Below are positions 1-8,650 of a DNA stretch of 64,000 nucleotides, piece by piece. Within the stretch, counting starts at the first letter, position 1. Each line of letters opens with the position of its first letter. A model generated the notes under the pieces. The model did no database searches. It was given only the letters and a program-made list of their open reading frames with translations, and was not told the DNA's origin. The stretch spans positions 558,001 through 622,000 of the forward strand of contig NZ_CP109328.1 in assembly GCF_035918155.1 (NCBI RefSeq), in the 5' to 3' direction. Source of the DNA: Streptomyces sp. NBC_01591 (GTDB taxonomy: Bacteria > Actinomycetota > Actinomycetes > Streptomycetales > Streptomycetaceae). The position numbers were made by a program, and so were the translations under genes.

Positions 1-89
1 CATCGCCCGCAGGCCACTCGCGCCGCACGGGAACGCCCAGGTCCGGCCGGGTTCGGCGGACCTGGGCGTACCGGTGAACGGGGCGCGCT

Positions 90-822
90 TCACTGCGCGT
101 TGATCGCCCGCAGCATGTTCAGGCGAGCCGCCAGCCTGGCCGGCCAGATCGCGGCGAGGACGCCGATGAGCAGGGCCAGGGCGAGGAACAGGGCCAGGCG
201 TGGCCAGGGCAGCTGTCGTGTAGTGGGGCAGGCCCGAGACTGTGAGGCTGCCGCCGGTCCAGGCGAGGAAGACGCCGGTGCCAATACCGAGGATCGCGCC
301 GAACAGGGAGATGACGACCGACTCCAGGCGGACCATCCGGCGGATGCCCGTGCGGTCCAGGCCGATGGCGCGGAGCATGCCGATCTCGTGGGTACGCTCG
401 TACACCGACATGGCGAGGGTGTTGATCACGCCGAGGACCCCGATGATGACGGCCATGCCGAGCAGCCCGTACATCATGTCGAGCATCAGGTCGATCTCGC
501 CGAAGCTCTCCTTGGTGAGCTGTTCCTGGCTCTGCACCTTCAGCAGCGGGCTGTTGCCGAGCGCAGAGCGGATCCCGCGTTCGAGGCCCGCGGCCTCGCC
601 GGGTTCGGCCTTCACGAGGACGCTGTCGTACTTGCCGCCCACGGCGTACGGCAGGACGTCGCCGAGGTCGCCGATGACGCCGCCGGCCACGACGGGGGTG
701 CCGCCCTGCAGCATCCGCCGGATGACGGCGCCGGTCACGCCGGGGGAGAGGACCGCGTCGCCGGCCGCTGCCGCACGTACCGACAGCAGGACCGTGCGTA
801 CAGTCCGGTGCATGGCGACCAA
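90..822 (-). pseudogene. FtsX-like ABC permease remnant fused to a response-regulator tail
   Basis: The minus strand reads as the C-terminal half of an FtsX/MacB-type permease. It has a periplasmic segment (about 715 down to 480), a membrane helix, the family phrase YERTHEIGMLRAIGLDRTG, another helix, and the usual ending LRAINAQ. The frame breaks near 190-200: the last helix (LALFLALALLIG) lies one frame off from the preceding residues. The upstream end (about 715-822) is not permease; VRAAAAGDAVLSPGVTGAVI resembles the end of a NarL/LuxR receiver domain. Two unrelated gene ends therefore appear joined, and no start codon or N-terminal half is present. The permease assignment is firm, the regulator part is inference from a short match. 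Confidence 0.7.
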
Positions 823-943
823 CGACGAGGCCCGGGCGACCCGGCGAACCTTCCCAGTCACAGCGGGTCGAGGAGCGGGCGGGGGCATACGGCAGAATCC
901 CGCTGTGGCGTCTTCGGGGAGCTTGGCCGAGCTGGAAGTGGGC

Positions 944-1402
944 ATGGCAGAGCTGTCCACGCCGATGCGGGTGTACGTGGAGGCCGGGCGGTTCACCGAG
1001 CCGGAACCCGACTTGCCGGAGCTGGCGGCCCGGATCCGTGGGCTGCTGGCCGCGGTCGCAGAGAACGAGCCCTGGCGGCGCTTCCTGCCCGGATACACCC
1101 CGCCGTCCGTTCCGGAAATCTGTGCCGCTCTGGAACCGGTGGAAACGCACGGCGCCGCCTCGTTCCTGGCGCGGGTCGCGGCTGTCGACCTGGTCTGGCC
1201 GAGCCACCGGCACCTGCCCGCCGAGGCCGCCGAGCGCGCGGCGGGCCGGGTGGTGTCCCTGCTCGGACCGGAGGCCAGCTGGTGGACCAACCACGACGTC
1301 GGCTGCGGTGCCGTGAACGGGCTCACCCCGCTGTTCGACAGCCTGCTCGCCGGGACGAACGGTGAACACTTCACGCTGGCCCTGCAGATCGCCGACGACT
1401 GA
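944..1402 (+). CDS. hypothetical protein, 152 aa
   Basis: An open frame with strong GC-rich third-position bias, so very likely coding. The ATG at 944 was chosen because GGAAG stands eight bases before it; a GTG at 905 would add 13 residues but has no ribosome site. The product is acidic and probably cytoplasmic, with Trp-rich patches (PWRRFLPGY near residue 45, SWWTNHDVGCG near 115) and no signal peptide or membrane helix. I do not recognise the family. It is divergent from the permease remnant and followed by toxin-antitoxin-like debris. Confidence 0.6.
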   Translation: MAELSTPMRVYVEAGRFTEPEPDLPELAARIRGLLAAVAENEPWRRFLPGYTPPSVPEICAALEPVETHGAASFLARVAAVDLVWPSHRHLPAEAAERAAGRVVSLLGPEASWWTNHDVGCGAVNGLTPLFDSLLAGTNGEHFTLALQIADD

Positions 1403-1479
1403 GAGCCCCGACTCGCAGGAATGATCGCCGGTATCTCCACCTACCGGTCTCCCACGTGGGTACGTCTCGGAGGAACACC

Positions 1480-1590
1480 GTGTCGATGGCGTCCTTGCCG
1501 CGAGCCCCGGCCGTCAACGCCTGCATGGACTCCGGCCGCGACGAGACCGGCTTCGTCGACTCGGACGACGTTCTCGGCGCCCGCCGGTGA
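1480..1590 (+). CDS. short ORF, possible antitoxin remnant (36 aa)
   Basis: A GTG codon preceded by GGAGGAACACC opens a 36-codon frame that ends in VDSDDVLGARR. Its TGA overlaps the GTG of the next frame in a GTGA arrangement, the coupling usual for antitoxin-toxin pairs. The product is too short for a normal Phd/RelB antitoxin, so it may be a deletion relic. The ribosome site and coupling are seen; the role is inference from the downstream RelE-like start. Confidence 0.35.
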   Translation: MSMASLPRAPAVNACMDSGRDETGFVDSDDVLGARR

Positions 1591-1982
1591 CCGGTGGGCC
1601 GTGGGCGGTGCGCCTGGCCCCGCAGGCCGCGAGGACGCTCGCCGGACTGCCCGAGCACGCGAAGGAGGGGCGGAAGTGTGCCGGGTTGGCGCTTCGCCCG
1701 GTGGGCTTGTCACCGGTTGTGGTCAAGATTCGCCGGGTTACGGATCTGTGCCAGTGGGCGGCGGCCGCGAACAGGTGCGGAACGGTGGCGGGAACCGCCG
1801 TCCCGACCCATCGGTGGCGTGCCCCGGAGTGGTGTGGCGCACTGTGTTCGGGCCCCGTTTCCCGCGCCGGACGGCGGCGGGGGAGGGGGTACGGCAGGGG
1901 TGCGGGAGGGGCGGTGCGGGCGGGGTGTGCCCGGTCGTGGTGCGCGTTGTGCCTGGCTGTGCGTGTAACAGGGATGTATTAG
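1587..1982 (+). pseudogene. RelE-like toxin N-terminal remnant
   Basis: The first thirty residues (AVRLAPQAARTLAGLPEHAK) match the start of Streptomyces RelE/ParE-type mRNA interferases, which begin with a similar Arg-Leu strand and an Arg/Leu-rich first helix. After about 1680 the frame loses protein character and becomes Arg/Gly/Pro-rich, with none of the catalytic C-terminal strands. It overlaps the preceding short ORF by GTGA. It is probably an inactivated toxin-antitoxin locus. Confidence 0.4.
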
Positions 1983-2088
1983 GGGGCGGTTGGGTGGAAC
2001 GGGCCGCCGGGCCGGGCAGGTCTTGGTGATCAGAAACGCTCGCTCGTACCGAGCAGCGGCACCCCCCACCGATACTGAGGAAGAAACG

Positions 2089-2757
2089 ATGCGCGTTCAC
2101 AAGCTGACCTTCGCCGCCCTGGCCGTTGTCGCGGGTCTCTCGCTCACGGCCTGCCAGAACGGTGACGAAGACATGGGACAGAGCGCCCCGTCGTCCGCGT
2201 CTTCCGCGAGCGGCGGTTCGGGCTCGGGCGGTTCGGATCAGGGCGATGCGAAGGACTCCGCCGGGAAGGACTCCGCCGGTAAGGCCTCCGGCGGGCAGGG
2301 CACGGCCGCCGGGACCGGTTCCAACGAGAACGGCAAGGTCGGCAAGTGCCGCACCGACGAGCTGGAGATCACGGCGATGGACAGCACCATCGACGGCGAC
2401 ACCGATGGGACCGTTGCGGTGGAGCTGAAGAACGGCGGCGGCCGGGACTGCGTGCTCTCCGGGTACGCGGGCGTCGACCTGAAGACCAGCTCGGGGTCGC
2501 TGTCCGCGGAGCGCACTGGTGAGAAGGCCACCCCGATGACCCTCAAGGACGGGAAGTCGGTGTACTTCGGCATCAACTACCCGATCAACACGTCGGGCGG
2601 CTCCGGCGTCCGTATCACGGGTCTGGTGGTGACCCCGCCGGACGAGACGAAGTCGGTCACCCTCGACTGGCCGGGCGCCGACACGCTGCCCGTCACGGAC
2701 GGCTCCGGCTCCCAGGTGAAGGTCGGCCCGATGGGGAGCGCCGGTCAGGGCGGCTGA
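2089..2757 (+). CDS. DUF4232 domain lipoprotein
   Basis: A 222-aa exported lipoprotein. It has a basic N-terminus, a hydrophobic stretch, and the lipobox LTAC with Cys22 as the expected lipidation site. A Ser/Gly/Lys/Asp-rich linker (about 30-85) tethers a globular DUF4232 domain (about 88-215) with paired cysteines in GKCRTDE and RDCVLSGY. The linker contains a duplicated KDSAGKDSAGK stretch. DUF4232 proteins are common cell-surface proteins of Streptomyces with no known activity. The ATG has GAGGAAGAAACG upstream, and a stem-loop follows the stop, so it is monocistronic. Confidence 0.9.
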   Translation: MRVHKLTFAALAVVAGLSLTACQNGDEDMGQSAPSSASSASGGSGSGGSDQGDAKDSAGKDSAGKASGGQGTAAGTGSNENGKVGKCRTDELEITAMDSTIDGDTDGTVAVELKNGGGRDCVLSGYAGVDLKTSSGSLSAERTGEKATPMTLKDGKSVYFGINYPINTSGGSGVRITGLVVTPPDETKSVTLDWPGADTLPVTDGSGSQVKVGPMGSAGQGG

Positions 2758-2770
2758 CCCGCACGTTCCA

Positions 2771-2808
2771 GGGTGCTCAGGCCGCACCGTGCCGCTGCCC
2801 GAGCACCC
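2771..2808 (+). terminator. stem-loop after the DUF4232 gene
   Basis: The arms GGGTGCTC (2771-2778) and GAGCACCC (2801-2808) pair perfectly, 14 bases after the lipoprotein stop codon. No T-run follows, which is normal for Streptomyces terminators. Confidence 0.6.
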
Positions 2809-3260
2809 GCCAGCGCGTAATGCAAAGCCCGCTCCAGCCGAAGCGGATGACAGGGCCGTCTGCCCTCATGTGGGGCCGCCCCCCGGTGGTGATTTCACCT
2901 CGAAGCCGATGCCACCACTGGGCTCAGCCCCGGCCCCGTGAGCCGTCCCAAGTCCGCTCGGCAACCCCAGTTCAATCGCCCGTCGGCCTCACCATCCAGC
3001 AGTCCCACCGCCCCGGGAACACTCCGTGTGAGCGTGAACACGGAGGGCACGAACACGCAGCGCGAGATCCCTATCCCCACCCTGGCCTCCCGCCGACGAC
3101 AGCCCGGGCCTCTGAGCGGGCTCGCCCAACAGAAAGGGCGCCCGCAGCCGGCTTACAACGACCACCTGGCGTAGTGCGCCGGGTCCATGCCGGCGTCGTC
3201 GGGCCCGTGGTCATCACCCGGGCGGGTGGTGACGGAGCACTGCAGAGCGGAGAGCCTCTG

Positions 3261-3428
3261 ACCGTTCACACGACTGCGGTTCTCTTGGCGTACGGAGCTG
3301 ACCCGCAACTCGCCGATCCCGATGGTCGAACTCCTTTGGACATTGCCCTCAGCTACGACCACGAGCTGGCCATAAGCCTGCTAAAGAAGCACATCGAACG
3401 CCCAGCACGGCCGGGATCAGGGGGCTGA
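3261..3428 (+). pseudogene. C-terminal ankyrin-repeat fragment
   Basis: The frame ending at 3428 encodes AVLLAYGADPQLADPDGRTP and then a final helix pair ending SLLKKH. This is the ankyrin consensus (LLxxGADPxxxDxxGRTPLxxA) and a C-terminal cap. Nothing upstream in the frame looks like further repeats, and there is no plausible start, so it is the tail of a lost ankyrin protein. The rest of 2809-3718 shows no gene I can support. Confidence 0.55.
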
Positions 3429-3718
3429 CCGACTGACGAGTCCGCTGGACCTTCTCCGGACCAAGGAAACGATCAAGGGTGAGGGCTTGTTGTGCCTGAG
3501 CGTCCCAGTTGGCAATTGCGCGCTCCGGTTGGCCAACGCGACGCTCAGCGGCGCGGTGCGGCGATGAGCCAACGCCGCGTCCGCGGGATGTCGGCCGTCC
3601 GGCGGGACTGTCGGTGATCCATAGGCGATGTGTCGGTGGCCGCTGGAACCGTGGGGTTGTCGAGTTACCCAAAGGCAGCAGCCGCAGCCGCCTTCAACAG
3701 CAAGGAACCCCCGTCGCC

Positions 3719-4669
3719 ATGTCGTCCACATCCTCAACCCCGCGCTGGAATGTCCGACGACTGCCCGGTGCCGATGGCCGAGTCTTCCTGGTCACCGGCG
3801 GTAACGCCGGCATCGGGTACTTCACCGCGGAGCAGTTGTCGGCAACCGGAGCCACCGTCGTACTCGGCAGCCGGAATCCCACCAAGGCCGAAGCCGCCAC
3901 GGCCTCGATACGTGCGCGTGTCCCCGGCGCACGGGTGCGGGCTGTACGGCTGGACCTCGCCGACCTCTCGTCGCTCGAAACAGCAGTGGAATCACTGGAG
4001 GTGGAACGCCTCGACGCGGTAATCCACAACGCTGGCGTCGCGCTTGACGACCCGCCGCGCAAGGAGACCGGGGACGGTCACGAGCTCATGTTCGGCACGA
4101 ACCATCTCGGGCACTTCGCCTTGACCCAGTGGCTGATGCCGCTACTGTCGGCTGCGCCGGCGGCCCGCGTCGTGACCATGGGCAGCTTCGCGGCAAAGTC
4201 CGAACGGCTCGACCTGGACGACCTGCAGTCCCGGAAGGACTACCGGCCCAAGCGCACCTACGGACGCTCCAAGTTGGCACAGATGTACTTCGGCGTCGAA
4301 CTCGACCGCCGCCTGCGTGCTGCCGGCAGCACGGTAGCGAGCGTGGTGGTCCATCCCGGCGGCGCGCTGGACTCCCTCACCCCGTCACGGCCACCGGTCC
4401 ACGTGCGAACCACCGGCGCACGGCTGAGCGCGGCACCTGCGGCCCTCCTCATTCAGGGCAAGCACGCCGGCGCATGGTCCGCAGTCCGAGCGGTGCTCGA
4501 CCCGGCCGGGCGTGGAGGCCAGCTGTGGGGACCGCGCGTCTTCGGCCTGCGCGGCGAGCCCCGACGTGAACCGGTGTGGAACCACCTCGCCGACCCCTCC
4601 ACCGCGGCACGGTTGTGGGACGCAAGCTGCGATCTGACCGGCGCCGACCTCAGCACCATCTCCGGATAG
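3719..4669 (+). CDS. SDR family NAD(P)-dependent oxidoreductase
   Basis: A 316-aa short-chain dehydrogenase/reductase, slightly longer than classical SDRs and closest in layout to retinol-dehydrogenase-like or protochlorophyllide-reductase-like members. Residues 26-33 (TGGNAGIG) form the cofactor glycine motif, 104-106 give NAG, Ser156 is the catalytic serine, and Tyr181-x-x-x-Lys185 is the active-site pair in YGRSK. A Rossmann fold binding NAD(P)H is expected; the substrate is unknown. Start at the ATG with AAGGAA upstream; an in-frame upstream extension has no ribosome site. No operon partner is obvious, and broken genes follow. Confidence 0.9.
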   Translation: MSSTSSTPRWNVRRLPGADGRVFLVTGGNAGIGYFTAEQLSATGATVVLGSRNPTKAEAATASIRARVPGARVRAVRLDLADLSSLETAVESLEVERLDAVIHNAGVALDDPPRKETGDGHELMFGTNHLGHFALTQWLMPLLSAAPAARVVTMGSFAAKSERLDLDDLQSRKDYRPKRTYGRSKLAQMYFGVELDRRLRAAGSTVASVVVHPGGALDSLTPSRPPVHVRTTGARLSAAPAALLIQGKHAGAWSAVRAVLDPAGRGGQLWGPRVFGLRGEPRREPVWNHLADPSTAARLWDASCDLTGADLSTISG

Positions 4670-4726
4670 CTCAGGCACGCGCGCGTTGGCCAACAGGTTG
4701 TCGAGCAGTCCCTGGTCACCTGAGGT

Positions 4727-5101
4727 GTGCAGCAGGACGGCCTGGACGCGTGGGTGGAAGCCGTCGAGGTCGAGGATGTCGCGGGCAGCTGCCGGGTCGC
4801 ACAGGCGGTCGCGGACGTCTTCGACCCGGACGGCCCGATGAAAGACCATTTCCACGGACGATCCACCGGTGCGATGGGGCCGAAGACGCCCGTGCTCGGC
4901 TGTGAATGCGGCGAGTGGGGGTGCTGGCCGCTGATGGCCGATATCACCGTGACTCCTGACCACGTGACTTGGAACTCCTTCGAACAGCCCCACCGCACGA
5001 CACGCGACTACTCGGGGTTCGGCCCGTTCCAGTTCGACCGCCGTCAATACGATGACGCCGTGAAAGTCCTGAGTGCAGCGGTCAGTTCTGACGACACGTG
5101 A
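4727..5101 (+). pseudogene. C-terminal part of a conserved Streptomyces protein, N-terminus lost
   Basis: From about 4870 the frame reads GPKTPVLGCECGEWGCWPL, then VTWNSFEQPHR, DYSGFGPFQFDRRQYDDA. This is the C-terminal half of a widespread uncharacterised actinobacterial family with paired CxC/GCW and QPHR motifs. The upstream part of the frame does not look like that family. The opposite strand over about 4685-4830 reads more naturally (DILDLDGFHPRVQAVLLHTS), so another gene end may have been joined here. Confidence 0.5.
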
Positions 5102-5137
5102 GTACACCCCATTGATTCAGCACGGGAACGAGAGGTC

Positions 5138-5374
5138 ATGTTTGACCACGCCATCGGACTACGCCCCGAGGAGGCCGCACGCCAGGCCGCGCTGGTCCAG
5201 CAGTCCCGACCAGTCCTTGAGAGTGACAGGACGGAGGCTGTCCAGACCTTCCTGGCCGAGCGCGGTATGAGCATCATCCAGGCGATCGCAATCACCCGGG
5301 CGCTACTTGGGAATGCGGCGACACCGCTTCGAGTCGCCATCCACACCGTGGCCACGAGTACGGCTCGGCAGTAA
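5138..5374 (+). CDS. hypothetical protein, 78 aa
   Basis: A small open frame with Streptomyces-like codon use. The sequence (ERGMSIIQAIAITRALLG, then a TPLRVAIH tail) suggests a helical cytoplasmic protein. A GAGAGG motif stands before the ATG at 5138. It lies 36 bases after the preceding fragment on the same strand and may once have been co-transcribed with it. I do not recognise it. Confidence 0.5.
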   Translation: MFDHAIGLRPEEAARQAALVQQSRPVLESDRTEAVQTFLAERGMSIIQAIAITRALLGNAATPLRVAIHTVATSTARQ

Positions 5375-5381
5375 CTTCAGA

Positions 5382-5520
5382 GAAGCAGGCGTGTTCGTGC
5401 TGGCAGAGGGTTCTGTAGGGCCGCCCACAGGTGCCCTGTGACACCTTGCGGAGCTCGAAGTGCTGCTGGAAGCCGTGCCACTCCTGCTCGGTGGGCTCGC
5501 GGTACTCGTCCTGCGGTCGA
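5382..5520 (-). pseudogene. tyrosine-recombinase/integrase tail fragment
   Basis: On the minus strand this reads EYREPTEQEWHGFQQHFELR followed by VSQGTCGRPYRTLCQHEHAC. This is the Cys/His-rich C-terminal region of a family of Streptomyces site-specific integrases that usually ends GTCGRPYGTPCQHEHAC. The catalytic domain is absent. It is a marker of a former integrative element. Confidence 0.5.
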
Positions 5521-5654
5521 TCAGCCCGGCGCCGGTCGAGGAAGCCCGCGGTAGGTCCGCATGAGGTCGTCCTGGAAGACCGCTGATGGTGGAGTCGGGT
5601 ATTGGAACTGTTCGAATACCCTCTTCAAGCGCCGGTGGCGCCGATTGCGGCGCG

Positions 5655-6185
5655 TCAGTCGTCAGCTGCAACCAGGAGAGTGAGTGTCCCTGCCGCGCGG
5701 TCGATGAGGACGAGTTCGTGGTAGTCGATGTGAATAGGGCCGTAGTCGTGGACCGCATCGTCGGGAAGCTGTCCGAGCAGGTAGCTGCTGGTTGCTTTGC
5801 GGATCGGGGCGTCGATCTCCTGACGCAGGCGAGATGCGAGTGATTCTGGGACGTCTCCATGCTGGTTGGCCCAGGAGCCGATGACGTCGATGGCCTTCGC
5901 GGCATCGACGGTCTCGTAGGCGTCAGGGGTGATGCGGGCTAGCCACCACTGACCGTGCCGTGGCCAGTCCTGAACGCCGGCTCCGTCGTACGTGTCCCGA
6001 AACTGAGGATGTGCGATCAAGGCGGCCAGCACGTCTCGGTCGTCCAGCGCCTCGGACGATAGCTGGAATCGCTTGGCGTTGACCCAGCGGTAGCCATGGG
6101 AGCCCTCTCCGAAGTCGAAGTCTCGGAAGTTGATGAAGGGGCTGTCCAGGTGGACGAGGGCGGACACTGGTTCCATGGTGGTCAT
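5655..6185 (-). CDS. hypothetical protein, 176 aa
   Basis: A complete open frame starting ATGACCACCATGGAA. The protein is soluble, rich in Asp and aromatic residues (INFRDFDFGEGSHGYRWVNA near the N-terminus, DWPRHGQWWLARIT in the middle) and has no signal peptide or membrane helix. The C-terminus (HIDYHELVLIDRAAGTLTLL) looks like paired beta strands. Similar single genes occur in Streptomyces without known function. No partner gene is evident. Confidence 0.6.
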   Translation of the reverse strand: MTTMEPVSALVHLDSPFINFRDFDFGEGSHGYRWVNAKRFQLSSEALDDRDVLAALIAHPQFRDTYDGAGVQDWPRHGQWWLARITPDAYETVDAAKAIDVIGSWANQHGDVPESLASRLRQEIDAPIRKATSSYLLGQLPDDAVHDYGPIHIDYHELVLIDRAAGTLTLLVAADD

Positions 6186-6199
6186 CGTAGGTCTCGCCG

Positions 6200-6490
6200 C
6201 TACTCAACTCCGTCAGTGATCTTCGGCCTGACCGGCGCCTGCACCAGTCCCGTCTCGGGCCGGCACACCTCGCACGGCTCGATGTCCGGCTCGGCCAGGG
6301 CGATGAGCGCGTCCTCCCGGTTCAGGAATCCGAGCTGCGCGCTGTACAGGCCGCACCTGCCACGGTGCAGCAGCGCCGTCTTGCCCGACCGTTGCGGCTG
6401 GGTCTTCCACGACTGGTCGGCCCGCGCCCGCTCCCTTGCGCGAGCCTCCTGCTGCTCCTTGACCTCGCGGATGCGAATGGCGCGCCGAGC
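6200..6490 (-). pseudogene. DUF6233-like protein, C-terminal fragment
   Basis: The minus strand gives WKTQPQRSGKTALLHRGRC, GFLNREDALIALAEPDIEPC and EVCRPETGL, with an Arg/Glu-rich helix before it. This is the typical end of the Streptomyces DUF6233 family, with its two CxxC-like cysteine positions. The usual N-terminal half cannot be read upstream of about 6490, so the gene is truncated. No function is known for the family. Confidence 0.55.
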
Positions 6491-6600
6491 ACCCCACTGT
6501 GGTCGGGTAGCTGGAGACCATTGCTGATCTCCGGCTACCCGGCCTCGGCGCCCGCGGTGGCGATCGCATGGAGACGAGGCTGGAAGACACGCCTCAAGAG

Positions 6601-7011
6601 TCAGCCGAGCAGCGCAGTTGCTTCGACTTCTACGAGCACATCCGGCTCGAAGAGGTACTCGACACCGATCAGGGAGGCCGGCGGCATGGGGAGCTGGAGC
6701 CCGATCTCGTCGGCGACGTCCTCCACACCGGCCATGAAGTCGCCGATCTTCTCCGGGCTCCATCGGGTCACGTAGAACGTCAGGCGCAGCACGTCTGCGA
6801 ACGACGCGCCCGCGCCCGCCAGCCCGACGTAGGTGTTGCGCAGTGCCTGGGCGACCTGCCCGGCCAGGTCGCCGGGTGCGACCGGAGTCCCATCGGCCCG
6901 GCGTGCGACCTGCCCGCTGACGTGGATGTGTGTCGCGCCGGTGCCGACGGCCACGTGGTGATACGGAGCCGGTTGCAGCATGCCTTCCGGCGTGAAGTGC
7001 TGGACAGTCAT
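6601..7011 (-). CDS. RidA/YjgF family protein
   Basis: A 136-aa member of the Rid superfamily, full length for the family. It begins MTVQHFTPEGM, has the trimer-core strands (THIHVSGQVARRADGTP, GDLAGQVAQALRNTYVGLAG, DVLRLTFYVTRW) and ends with a typical EVEATALLG strand. Rid proteins hydrolyse reactive enamine/imine intermediates or act as related deaminases. It lacks a clear RidA-type catalytic arginine near the C-terminus, so activity is uncertain. It is divergent from an HxlR regulator with a palindrome between, so probably its target. Confidence 0.85.
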   Translation of the reverse strand: MTVQHFTPEGMLQPAPYHHVAVGTGATHIHVSGQVARRADGTPVAPGDLAGQVAQALRNTYVGLAGAGASFADVLRLTFYVTRWSPEKIGDFMAGVEDVADEIGLQLPMPPASLIGVEYLFEPDVLVEVEATALLG

Positions 7012-7033
7012 CAGTGTTCTCCCTCTGATCTAG

Positions 7034-7048
7034 GTATCCGTAAGATAC
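7034..7048. promoter_or_regulatory. candidate HxlR operator between RidA and HxlR genes
   Basis: GTATC and GATAC form an inverted repeat with a 5-base spacer (GTATCCGTAAGATAC) in the 77-bp divergent intergenic region. HxlR-family regulators commonly bind short palindromes containing GTAT-ATAC half-sites. Position and symmetry suggest autoregulation and control of the RidA gene. Confidence 0.55.
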
Positions 7049-7088
7049 TTAGTGGAAGAAGGACACTTCAACGAGACCAGGTTTCTCC

Positions 7089-7460
7089 ATGGATACCGAG
7101 GACGAATTCCTCATCGGCCCTCCGCATCGCGAACTGCTCGACCAGGTCCTCGACAAGTGGTCGCTCAGTGTTCTAGGCGAACTGTGCGAACGCCCATGCC
7201 GTTTCAACGAGTTGCGCCGAGCCATCCCGCAGGTCACGCAGAAGTCGCTGACCGCGACACTTCGGCGACTCGAGCGAAACGGCGTGATCGAGCGCGAGGT
7301 CGTCTCCACCCGCCCGGTGGCGATCAGGTATCGGATCACGCCACTCGGCAAGACTCTGCGGCCTCCCATCGACGTGTTGCTGGCGTGGGCCTCGGAGAAC
7401 ATGCCCGCTATCACACGCGCCCGTGAAGCCTTCGACACGCGGGAAGAATCAAGCCGCTGA
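7089..7460 (+). CDS. HxlR family winged-helix regulator
   Basis: A 123-aa MarR-like HxlR regulator consisting of a single winged helix-turn-helix domain. Diagnostic stretches are DKWSLSVLGELCERPCRFNE (helix 1-2), ITQ-like QVTQKSLTATLRRLERNGV (recognition helix), and a wing ending RYRITPLGK. Members often sense electrophiles or metabolites through a cysteine; Cys is present near residues 36 and 40. It is divergent from RidA. Confidence 0.88.
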   Translation: MDTEDEFLIGPPHRELLDQVLDKWSLSVLGELCERPCRFNELRRAIPQVTQKSLTATLRRLERNGVIEREVVSTRPVAIRYRITPLGKTLRPPIDVLLAWASENMPAITRAREAFDTREESSR

Positions 7461-7663
7461 GTCCAACGCCGCAGCAAACTCGGCTCAGGAGCGAAGAGCC
7501 TGGTTGAGTCCGTCGGTGGTGGCGGCCCGCAGCTCCGGCGTGTATGCGGCGGTCACCTCGTCCGGCGTGACGCCGAGCCCGCGGGTAGGTGACACTTGGT
7601 CGGGCTGGTTGACACTGGCGGTGGTGTCGCGGGGCTGTGCACGCGGTGACGCGGGATGACGGG

Positions 7664-8310
7664 TCATGCCTCGGATTTCTCTGAGTCAGCCGAAGTTGGT
7701 TCCGGTGTTGTGGGGGCGGGCGCAGTGGGGCGGCGCGTGGTTCCCAGGTGCCAGAGGAGGGTCAGGGCGGTGATGCCGGCAGCTACCGGTCCTAGTTCGG
7801 CCGGGGCAAGCCCGAGCCACTTCTGCGCCAGCCCGCCGAATCCGCCGCTGAGGGCGATCCCGATGTAGAGCGCGGAGGAGTTGAGGCCGAGCAGGACCGG
7901 CGCGGCGGCGGGGCTGAGGGAGATGAGCCGGTGCTGCTGGGGGACAACGATGACGCCGACGGTCGCACCCCAGACCACAGCCCAGACCAGGGTGGAGGCG
8001 AGGGCTCGGGTCGCCAACGGGGTCAGCACCAGGGCGAGAGTTGCGAGGGTGAGGGCGCCGGTGAGGACGCGCGCGGAATCGTGGCGGTCGACCAGGCGCC
8101 CGGCGGTGATGTTCCCGGCCAGGATGCCGACTCCCCAGGCCAGCAGGATCAGGGTCAGGAGCGATTCGTTGCCGTCGGTGGCATCCCGCAGGGCCGGGCT
8201 GATGTAGGTGTAGAGGGTGTAGGTGCCGAGGAAAGCGAGTGAGGTGACTGCCAGCAGCGCCAGTACGCGGCCCTGTTTGAGCTCGACGAACTGTCCGTGG
8301 TCGAGGGACA
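7664..8310 (-). pseudogene. MFS transporter, C-terminal half only
   Basis: The minus strand encodes six consecutive hydrophobic helices of a DHA1-type major-facilitator protein (VLALLAVTSLAFLGTYTLYT, LILLAWGVGILAGNITAGRL, further helices, Thr/Pro-rich tail). The motif GRLVDRHDSARVL matches the loop between helices 8 and 9. The first six helices are missing; upstream to 8486 several frames give unrelated peptide, so the gene is truncated and cannot give a working carrier. Confidence 0.65.
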
Positions 8311-8650
8311 CGACCGTCGCCACTTCGAGGCTGGAGAACCATCCGAACGACGCCACGTCGCGCATGGGCGACAGTCGGCACCCGGGTGCGCTGGAGCGAA
8401 TGCCCCACCGCGGTGTCCACGGCCACGTAGGCACCAGACCGCTGCCCGACGGCGCCAGACCCACTGCCCACCTGAAGGTGTGACACGACTTGCCGTACGT
8501 GCCGATAGCCGCCTACCAGCGCATTCCCAACTGGTCAAGGCCGATGCGGCGTTGTTCGGCAACACTGCCAGCAGGCGCAGCTGTCGGTATCTCCCCGGGC
8601 GTCCCTGGCGCCAAGGCCGGCGGCGGGCCGCCCGGGGCACCGGGAATGCC

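Noticed and set aside
100..1365. 421-codon open frame on the plus strand
   Set aside because: Its Arg/Ala/Asp/His-heavy composition and its overlap with the FtsX remnant show it is an antisense shadow.
7485..7667. 60-codon minus-strand frame ending DEVTAAYTPELRAATTDGLN
   Set aside because: The end looks natural but there is no ribosome site, start or recognisable family; too little to list as a gene.
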